This document shows positions 48,209 through 64,000 of a DNA stretch of 64,000 nucleotides, piece by piece. This DNA is from Pomacea canaliculata (Eukaryota > Mollusca > Gastropoda > Architaenioglossa > Ampullariidae), in assembly GCF_003073045.1 (NCBI RefSeq), contig NC_037602.1, forward strand, positions 12,093,731 through 12,157,730. Direction: 5' to 3'. The position numbers and the translations under genes are program-made. The notes below the pieces were generated by a model. That model searched no databases. It saw only the letters and a list, made by a program, of their open reading frames with translations, and was not told where the DNA came from. The first letter of the stretch is position 1. Each line of letters starts with the position of its first letter.

Positions 48209-48432
48209 CCCTTATAGTACGATGAGCCTCGATTGTGGCTTTGCCAGAGAACCATGGGGAAGGCAATTTTCATCACTTTTATTGCAAAGTTCATGCATTC
48301 TCCCTACCGAAAATGCATAGGCTTTTTGGTCTGTTTACCTGAGAGCAGTAATAATGAAAACAAGTATCGCCCACTGTCATTTTCAGTTATTAGCCATTGT
48401 CTTTATAATACTTACATGCAGTGCTATAAGGG
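48209..48432. mobile_element. piggyBac-like MITE, copy B (inverted relative to copy A)
   Basis: The 224-bp element begins cccttatagtacga and ends cagtgctataaggg, followed by TTAA at 48433-48436. The left flank is tgaa (48205-48208), one mutation from TTAA. Its reverse complement aligns with copy A at 34511-34692 over several blocks, including actgctctcaggtaaaca and gaactttgcaataaaagt. It lies between CLPX and MOCS2. Confidence 0.78.
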
Positions 48433-49185
48433 TTAAAACGTGTTAAAGTCCTGAAGCAACTGCTGGATTAGCTAGAACTGATGGAAATAAAGAGGTCAGC
48501 CGAAATCGAAATGAAACTGAAAAAGAAGGCTTTTTTCCCAGCCAGTTTGTCAGCAAACTGATTTTTGTAATCAGAATGGTAAAATAAATTGCAACCTTTT
48601 TTTTTTTTTTTTTTTTTGACCCAGGTAAGCAAACATGCAGATCGTTTTCCTGTTAGTCGTCTTTTTAGTTCTGCGACTACAGTACGTTTTATAAAATATC
48701 CGCAAAGATTGAATAGTCGTTCTTTCACAAAATCCCACCATTTACGTGAATTTATTCAGCTGTTCTGTAATTAACTGTCAAGCAACGTAACATGCTATTT
48801 ATCTTTTTGTTTCCTCATGTGCTACGTTTGAGAAAAACAATGGAAGGATATCAACAAAGGATCAAAACGTGTGTGCATGTACTTGTATGTGTGTGTATAC
48901 ATACATTGGAGGTTGATTTCATTCAGTGGCAGTAGCTGAGTACTCGAAAAAAAGTCCCGACGGGAAGCCTTGTGAACAGATGGCACATCTAGAATGAAGA
49001 ACAGAAGTAAGAAGAATTTCTTACTCCCCAAATTCACTATTCCCCTTTGTTTACAGTCCATGCCCAGACACACCCATCAACGGTAGACCACTCTGCAACG
49101 GTAGACCACTCTGCAATACTTCTACAGAGGGTAACTCGGGGTCTTGAGTGTCACAGAGATCTGGAACAGTCGAGTATGTAGTCCG

Positions 49186-50702
49186 ATGGAGCGCGTTCTG
49201 GTAATCAAATAGTATATTTTTGTTGGTGGTGGGAGGGCGCTTATAGGCTTTACCAAAAATCTTTAGAACATATAGACTAAGAACAAAAAGCTGTTTTGAG
49301 AATGCGTTGAACACGTAGAAGGGTTTCTTGAAGCTGTGTTTACAGATGAACTTTTTCCTAAACTCTATGGTGTACACTCCAGCACTTAAACTCTGTCATT
49401 AAATGCCTAGTCATTGCTTGAAATATGGGTTACAAGAATTAACAAATTCGTAGCACATTCGTACCAGATTGAAGGTCACACTTTCAAGAAAGGGAAATGG
49501 TACAGCACAATTCTGAGATTAGTGGTTTTAACATCGATTAGTGTACTACAGCTCTGATAGGTACATCTAATGGTAGAGCTATTAATGAAAAAGTTGTGTA
49601 TGACACATATTCCAGGTTCGACTTTTGTTTTTCGCCAAAAGCCGGGAAATTGTTGGTCATAAAGAAATAGAGTTTGAAGTGGACATTTCTACAACACCAC
49701 GTTTGTTTCTGAATTCATTACTTCGTGAATACCCAGGGTAAGAGTGAAACTAAGTGTCAGTTTACATTTTTCGGTGATGGCTGATATTTGAAGGATTTTT
49801 ACACAAAAAGAAATTGTTTTGGTTGCTGCTTTACCTTGTTGCAAATAGTTTAATGAACATCAGGCAGTAGAGAACAGACACAGAATTTGGCATTTATACC
49901 TCATCATTTGTTATTGAACATCAGTGATGTAGTTTATATAAGACAAATAAAAACAGGACATCAGAGATCATAGTAATGATAACAAATGTACATTGATATA
50001 GACTTTTTTCCATTTCTAATCAATGAGACCTCAATATTTTTATTGGGGAGAAGGTCACTTAAACCCCCCACAATTTTAAGTTCACGTCTGCATTTTGTGG
50101 ATGGGAAACTCTGATTCAAGCAATGGTGGGTTTTACTATTATTGTCACTGATTTCCTAAACATACACATTTCACTTTTTTAAAGATAGCCAGCTCCATGA
50201 CCACATGGCATCTGGCACTTTTAATGTTTTTATTATTTAGTATTCTAAGCCAGAAAAATCCATGCATACTTAGATCACGACCAGCCTCACTTTCCAGGTT
50301 CTAAAATGTTTTGGCAGCTTTGCTTACATACTATACCAATATTTTTGATAAAGGTTACAAAATGTTTAATTGATTTATGAATCCATAATGTTTTGTTGCT
50401 AAACTTTAAATGTACAGCTGTAATATTTTATACTGGTGGCCTTGGGGAGGTACAATGATACATAGAAATGTTTGTCAAAAGCAATTAGAACATGGTGTTC
50501 AATTTTCACATAAATATACTTAGAAGCAAGTAATTATTAAATACCATAAATTTCCTGCTTAAACTGTGTGTGTAGCTTGAGTGCAGTAGCTCAAAATATT
50601 GTGCTCTCCCTGAACGGAGAATACCTTGACACTAATGACCAAGAGCTGATCCTGAGGACTGGTGACGAGCTTGCTATAATACCTCCCATCAGTGGGGGTT
50701 AA
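49186..50702 (+). CDS. MOCS2: Molybdopterin synthase small (sulfur-carrier) subunit, MoaD type
   Basis: This subunit carries sulfur as a C-terminal thiocarboxylate and donates it to precursor Z (cPMP) in molybdenum cofactor synthesis, together with the large subunit. Exons: candidate first exon 49186-49200 (ATG to CTG, then gtaatc), 49616-49737, and 50576-50702 with TAA at 50700-50702. The spliced product has 87 residues (human MOCS2A 88). It reads MERVL then VRLLFFAKSREIVG, shows a ubiquitin-like pattern, and ends GDELAIIPPISGG; the terminal Gly-Gly is the functional end. Phases 0 and 2 match. The two main exons are secure; the 15-nt first exon rests on phase, length and position only. The last exon continues directly into the large-subunit ORF, as in the bicistronic MOCS2 transcripts of other animals. 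Confidence 0.88.
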
Positions 50703-50703
50703 T

Positions 50704-53700
50704 ATGCATACTACCAGGACGTCATTGCCAGATATTACAAAGATGTCAGGAAGTCTTGATAAAGTAAGTATTAACTATTTGCTTTCAGAAATGAATCCAG
50801 GCCTTTCCAATAAATCATATTTTGGGGGATTCTTCATTTAGCATTGTGATGGATATAGATCCATTACACTCTAAACGTTTAGTCGAACTGTTCATCAAAG
50901 AGTGAATTGAGTTTTTTATAATGCTGAAAAATTGTAAATAATTTTCATAGGCTGAAACTGCCTGTGAAATTGGGCATAAGTATCAAGAGGCTGGAGCAAA
51001 AAGAGCTAACATATCCATTTGTTGATGCTTGTGTTTCTTTGTTGCATGTTTTTTTTTGTATTATTGTTTGCTTTCATACACACCACTGTTTGTAGACTTT
51101 CATGTACAGCGTTCTGAGCTCACATCCTCATGGGGAAATGTAAATTCTAGTATCGTCATCTTCATTATCATTATTGTTTTAAGGTGGTCACAAGGAGTCT
51201 TATAGATCTTTGCATGCTCATTTACAGGGTGAAGTAAGTGAGCAAGTTAACAGGAGAGCTGAACTATTCTGTAAACATGATCTTCATTTTTTACCTCTCT
51301 TATTCTCTTGTTTAGTGTTTCTTTCTATTACATTGTTCTTATAACAATTATGCAATGGAATGCTGATAAAGAGAATGACTAAGGTGACCAGACGTCCCGC
51401 TTTAGGCGGGACAGTCCCGCTTTTGACCTCTTGTCCCGCCTGCTCATCGGGTCGGGGGGGAGCAATGTCCCGCTTTCTGGCTTTCTGGCAAGTCCATCAA
51501 ATGTCCCGGTTGTCTTTAAAAATCACTTTTTTCGGCGTTCTTTGACGGGGACGACACCATCAACGGCAACGTGTCCTGCTTTCGCCCCCGAAACGTCTGG
51601 TCACCTTAGAATGACTATTCTTATTGTTATAACGATTATCTCCTTGGGAACAGACTTTATGGCAGATTGATAAGGTAGCATACTTATGAAGGGTTGAAAA
51701 TGTAGAGAATAGCACCTGCAAGATATCTATAACCTAAAATTCAGAGTACAGGGATTGTAGAACATCCTTTACAGGGCTTGGCACCATGAACACCAGGAGT
51801 TTGTGTTTTACCAACCTTCCTGTATTAGTGATGCAAAATCATTCTAATTTCTTTGTCTTTTGGTTTACTTTTAGTTCATTCCTTATCACTTTTTAATTTC
51901 TCCTGATACTTTCATTTCTCCCCCCACCCCTTCTTTTTTGTTGGCTTCATCTCCCTTGAACTTAAAAATAATCAGGTCTTTATAATGTTACCTGATTTTA
52001 TGAGCATTTTTTTTATTTCATTTTAAGTGTTAACTTTAGTTTTTTTTATATTTTCATCATTATGACCAAATTAACTGATTACTTTATTGAACATTTGTGT
52101 CCATTCTTTGGTGATTTGTAATCTAAATGCATCCAACCTTTCCTGTTGTCTTTAGACATTTGTTTGTACAAGAAGGTATCATGTGTGCTGGTGGATAACT
52201 ATTTTAAGTGTTGAGTTCTTTTATCACATTATATTTATATTTATCACTGGATGATAGGGAGATTTACTAATAATAATTGTAACACTAAACTTGCATTTAA
52301 AGTAACCTATGTGCAGACATTTTCCATCAAAAGTTATTAACAAAATCTTTCAAGTACACATTTTGAAGTAGTTCAAAATATTATTCAGAACAACTGATCA
52401 TCTTCAAAATAATGAACATGCCACAAGGGACTTATGCAAAAGCTAAGGAACATGTTAAGCCTAGTTATTTCTTACCTTAGTTGTTGTTAAGGGGCCTACA
52501 TTCATGCAAAGGGCAGCTACCATTAACTGTGTGGTCATGATTTTTGTATTTTAGGTAGCTGTTGATTCACATTTTTAATGATGGAAAAGTTTGGTAATGA
52601 AGAACACCTGTCTTCATGAAAGTCTAATACGTTTTGAGATTAAAATGGAACTCTCTTTGAACAGACAAATGAAAGTGACAATAGTAAACATCAAGTTGGT
52701 GAGGATTTTGTTGATGTAGTGGAAGGTAAACTCAGCATAGAAAATATCACATCTCGAGCCACTTCTCCATCTGCAGGAGCCATTGGCCTTTTTGTTGGTA
52801 AGTGTCCCTTTCAGTTATGTTAAGAATAAAGCATACAGAGCTATCAGGTTTATTGTTCAGAAAATGACTTTAACAATCTGATGTGAAAAAAATTCAAAGC
52901 TGGATTGTTCTCCATTGCTAATCACTGACAAGGTAACTAAGTGATCAAAGTAGAGTTTTTGGCAGGATGTTTCAGCCTCCATTATTCCCAGTTCTGTTTG
53001 AGAATGATTGGTGTACACTTTCACATTTATTTCATGTTTTATAGTTCCTTCATTTTGAGAAACACTGTTAGATTGTTAGAAAATAACCATACAATAAATG
53101 GGGACTATCATCAAGTAAAAGTTATAGAAAAAAGTTTGATATCATTGAAATCAGGATGAAAATTTTCTTTTCATATGTATCTTTCTTTTTGCTTATTATT
53201 GAATAAAAAATCAGCTTGAAGTACATATATATGTCAAATTCATATAGTCTGTTGTATGTGAGGTTTCAAAATGTGCAACAAATGCTAATGGTAATGCCAT
53301 TAACTTTGGATACTATCATGTCAAGATGGATACCTAAGCTATATATTTCTAAAGATGCTAAATTTGTGCATATTAATATAAAGGTACTACGAGTACAATT
53401 GTAAATGAAGTTTCAGATAAAAATAGGTTTAACAGTCCAGTCAGATAAATTTCTCACTTTATGCATCAAGGTACAACACGCAACCACTTTGAAGGAAAGG
53501 AAGTTTTGCGTCTGGAATATGAAGCATATATGCCGATGGCAAAAAAGAAGATGCTAGAAACATGCCAGCTTGTCCGTAGTCAGTGGAACGTGGAAAATAT
53601 TGTCATGGTCCACAGAATTGGGTGGGTTGGGTTATATATATATAAACACACACATATGCTATATACTACTACCATGTATTCAATGATAGTCCACGTCCCT

Positions 53701-54681
53701 GCAGATATTTGTTGGTTTTCTATGCAGCGATTTCAGATGCATATGTAGTTACTAGTGTCATTTTTATTTTATTTTATTTTTTGTCTTGAGATGTTTTGGC
53801 CACTAAAGCCAGAAACTACAGAAGTTTGATGACTGGGCCACTTCCAAATAATTCCCTTTTATTCTAAGAAATTGGCAGCCTCAACATAGCATAGTGATTG
53901 AGACATATGATGAGGTTTTGATTTTCTGATTCTCTTAAAATTACTCAATCAGTGCCATTAAATAAAAATCACTATTGAATAATGAAATATGAAAACATAT
54001 TTTTATGCATTTTAAAGATAGCAAATTTTGTACATGCATCTTATAAATCATCTATCTTGCATTTTTGTCCTGTCAGGGAGGTACCTGTGATGGAGGCCAG
54101 CATCATCATTGCTATTTCAGCATCACATAGAAAAGAAGCTCTGGAAGCTGTTCATTTTGCAATTGACAGTGTCAAGGCCACAGTACCTATTTGGAAAAAA
54201 GTATTAATTTTAAGTTTTTTAAATTCACTAACATAAAAATGCAAATTTCTTCTTAGTATATAGAGAGTGGATGTTTCTAGATGTATTAATGAAAATTCAC
54301 TAACACAGAAACACATTTTCTTAGAAGTGAGCACTTTCGACTGATTGTTATTAAATGGACAGCAGCAGATTCTGAGTACCATACTGCTTCAGATCAAAAC
54401 TATGCATTTTAGACATATTCTTTGCTTAATATTTTTTAAATTTTGTTTTTCTTTTTATGACCAAGTGTGCAGCTTCCTATGCAGTGACATAGTGAGCAAT
54501 ATGATGATCTCTTCAAGAGGAACAGCAAAAGGCATCTGGACATTTGTGCAGACTTAGGTTTTCCTTTGCCTTATGAGATGGTTTAAAAACTCAGTCTTGC
54601 CTTTTTCTGCAGGAGGTCTACAACGATGCCACCTCTTCTTGGAAGGAAAACAGGGAATGTACATGGATTAGCAAAGACTGA
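50704..54681 (+). CDS. MOCS2: Molybdopterin synthase large (catalytic) subunit, MoaE type
   Basis: The catalytic subunit inserts two sulfurs into cPMP to form molybdopterin, using the thiocarboxylated small subunit. Exons: 50704-50763, 52665-52797, 53471-53621, 54077-54200 and 54613-54681 (TGA at 54679), 537 nt and 178 residues (human 188). Recognised blocks: [51 protein letters not shown], the catalytic-lysine region [10 protein letters not shown], and W-K-ENRECTW near the end. The start is ATG 50704, one base after the small-subunit stop. The same frame has a TAA at 50677 and no ATG between, so translation begins there or at the in-frame ATG at 50743. The first intron holds a LINE tail and a Mutator-like MITE. 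Confidence 0.93.
51030..51180 (+). mobile_element. LINE 3' UTR tail fragment
   Basis: tgtacagcgttctgagctca near 51106 followed by an AT-rich end with ATT-type repeats resembles the 3' tails (agcgctttgagctc..., attatt) of the LINE family also seen at 45.9 and 61.2 kb. No coding part remains. It lies in the first intron of the MOCS2 large-subunit ORF. Confidence 0.45.
51381..51607. mobile_element. Mutator-like MITE with 9-bp target duplication
   Basis: The 227-bp element has perfect 15-bp terminal inverted repeats (aaggtgaccagacgt at the left, its inverse at the right). The perfect 9-bp direct repeat agaatgact flanks it at 51372-51380 and 51608-51616. A 9-bp duplication is typical of Mutator-like elements. 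If one extra T is counted in the left end, the duplication would be 8 bp, which would fit hAT. The interior carries repeated gtcccgc motifs. It lies in a MOCS2 intron. Confidence 0.82.
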
Positions 54682-54750
54682 CTGGCAATGGCGCTATTTA
54701 GAGCTGACTGACTTGATCATGGTATTATAATTTTCGGCTTTAAATGGTTT

Positions 54751-54756
54751 AATAAA
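54751..54756 (+). promoter_or_regulatory. Probable MOCS2 polyadenylation signal
   Basis: AATAAA only 70 bases past the large-subunit stop codon, followed by T/G-rich sequence (ttttggtttttttg). It implies a short 3' UTR. Confidence 0.6.
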
Positions 54757-56144
54757 ATAGTTTATGATTTTATTCAAGTTTTGGTTTTTTTGTTTCTGAA
54801 AAGTGGTAAAATAGAAGACAAATGCACACATACATAAACACATAAATCTGCTTCCATTTGCAGTTAACCAAATGGGTGAAAATCTTCAAAAACCATGCTA
54901 AATCACTGCATTTTGTACTTTAATTTTTTTTTTTAGTACTTAGTGAAAAAGAACTTTGTGGAATTTGGGGAGAGGAAAGCAGTTTTGTGTGTGAACCATG
55001 AACTAGCAGACAGACAGCAATCCACCCATGGACGTATATTTAGGGATATTAGTTCGTGATCCACCTATACACGTCCATGGTCTGCCAATATAGTCTGTGA
55101 GCCGCTCGCCACTCGTCTTGATCTTTCGCTATACCTACCCGCAAAAGCGGAAAAAGAACAAACTGAAACATTTGACTCCTACATAGTGGCATCCTACCAT
55201 GCAGCAATATGAGCCACCTTTTGAATATTTATATATTGTTGGGGAATGTTGCCGATACTCTTCGCACACAAGACCAACATTGAAGCGGCGCAAGCTCGCC
55301 TGGTTCGGTCACGTACCTGTCCAAGACGATTCTACAGGGAACCCTCGAAGGGAGCCGTCGTCGTGGTCGTCCGAGGAAAAGCTAGGTCAAAGAATCAAAG
55401 AATGATCTGCTCAAGACAGGACCGGGTGGAAAATTATGTCTGTTGCTGCTGCCGGACGGTCCCCCCTACGCCCGGACCGGGCATGAAACTGAACTGAACT
55501 CTTCGCACTGTTGACAGCCGTTGCTAAACCGGAAGCTGTTTGCTGCAAAGCCTCGTTCTAGTAATCGTACTAGCAATCCCTTAAAATAATGCATATTCGT
55601 AATGCACACGCGGCACAAGTACTTGACAAATGCGATATGACAAGAAAACCAGTTAAAAATTTTAGATGATATCAAAGCTACAAGCCTGCCTCCAGTTCTC
55701 TCTCACCAAACAATAACCTGAGCTAAAGATCGTCACTATACTGTCTTGTACTCCACGAGAAACACAGCTCTTTCTCACAGGGCAGCATAGGCATCAAATG
55801 CTATAAATAAAACAAACTTTTAAAATAAATAACACGAATAATAACAAGTACCTCAAATTTCTAGTCACACAAGTCGTAGTAATCTCTCTTTTATGAAGTC
55901 TGTGGTAATCTCGCTTGACTTCGTGTTCACGTTCTGTGGCCAATCATAATAAAAATGTAAACATTTTACCACATACATGTATCTGATATCAGTTTTCCCA
56001 GTGAAAAACAATGCTTTTTACTATTATTTCTATTCTTACTCAGTATATATTTGCAAGTGCTTTATTCTGCCGTTAATATTTTATTAATCTATTTATTTTG
56101 TATTTCGTATTTTCCTTCGGTTCGATTTCACTCAGTTCAAGAAC
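54757..56144 (+). other. MOCS2-NDUFS7 intergenic region
   Basis: Holds a LINE C-terminal fragment at 55245-55500 and a small inverted repeat built on ccatggacgt (about 55027-55080). The 3' part, about 55.7-56.14 kb, should contain the NDUFS7 promoter. No other gene was seen. Confidence 0.5.
55245..55500 (+). mobile_element. LINE fragment, extreme C-terminus and 3' tail
   Basis: LKRRKLAWFGHV is followed, after frame changes, by remnants equivalent to GRRRGRPRKSW, an RIKE/NIKEW motif, DR-x-W and VAAASVVPPTPGPG. This is the usual end of an invertebrate LINE ORF2. It finishes with the short tandem tgaactgaact at about 55490-55500. GC-rich against an AT-rich background; dead and truncated. Confidence 0.68.

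Positions 56145-64000
<7,856 letters not shown>

Larger units (their letters stand above)
46406..49185 (+). other. CLPX 3' UTR and CLPX-MOCS2 intergenic region
   Basis: No coding exon was recognised. An AATAAA at 48028-48033, 1.6 kb past the CLPX stop, is a candidate polyadenylation signal. A piggyBac-like MITE lies at 48209-48432 and a long T-run at about 48598-48617. A good-looking splice donor just after the T-run (48624) has no usable upstream start codon. Confidence 0.5.

Noticed and set aside
48575..48627. Strong splice donor (cag then gtaagc) after a T-run as the MOCS2 first exon
   Set aside because: The only nearby upstream ATG reaches a stop within four codons and no phase-compatible frame leads into exon 49616.
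49060..49087. ATG at 49060 as start of the MOCS2 small subunit
   Set aside because: The exon would end before gtagac in phase 2, whereas exon 49616 needs phase 0.
50743..50763. ATG 50743 as the only start of the MOCS2 large subunit
   Set aside because: ATG 50704 is in the same frame, upstream and unobstructed, with A at -3. The downstream ATG remains a possible alternative.
55027..55080. Inverted repeat built on ccatggacgt as a regulatory hairpin
   Set aside because: The stem is short, the loop is about 35 bases and the sequence next to it is LINE debris; probably transposon-derived.

Overview
This window is animal nuclear DNA, AT-rich and intron-dense. The encoded proteins and the non-LTR retrotransposon fragments look most like a mollusc, probably a gastropod; that placement is from memory of these families and is not proven here. 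There are no operons of bacterial type, no CRISPR array and no rRNA or tRNA gene that I can support. I found no previously undescribed biochemical system. The less ordinary content is in gene architecture, base-level anomalies and small transposons.

Five loci were resolved exon by exon. (1) The 3' part of a CREB-regulated transcription coactivator gene (CRTC) lies on + from about 956 to 15263; its 5' exons are off the left edge. (2) EIF3J, translation initiation factor 3 subunit J, lies on -, 37564 to 27854, in nine coding exons giving 240 residues. (3) CLPX, the mitochondrial unfoldase ATPase, lies on +, 38493 to 46405, in eleven coding exons, head-to-head with EIF3J. (4) MOCS2 is a bicistronic locus on +: the small (MoaD-type) subunit of molybdopterin synthase at 49186-50702 and the large (MoaE-type) subunit at 50704-54681. 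(5) The 5' part of NDUFS7, the complex I PSST subunit, lies on + from 56145 and runs off the right edge. CLPX, NDUFS7 and MOCS2 products act in mitochondria or in cofactor supply; EIF3J and CRTC act in translation and transcription. I see no sign that the genes form a functional cluster beyond ordinary neighbourhood.

The space between and inside genes holds decayed LINEs (12.5-13.5, 34.9-35.3, 40.1-40.6, 45.5-45.9, 51.0-51.2, 55.2-55.5, 57.4-60.2 and 61.2-62.5 kb) and several small DNA transposons with clean ends: a hAT-type MITE with an 8-bp duplication, a Mutator-like MITE with a 9-bp duplication, a pogo/Tigger derivative with TA duplication inserted into a LINE, a pair of piggyBac-like MITEs at TTAA, and a palindromic fold-back family also ending at TTAA. 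From 15.3 to 26.8 kb I see no gene.

Three conserved coding exons (one in CLPX, two in NDUFS7) each lack exactly one base while splice sites and protein similarity are intact on both sides. This suggests residual single-base deletions in the assembly rather than dead genes. Two introns (one in CLPX, one in NDUFS7) use GC-AG splice sites.
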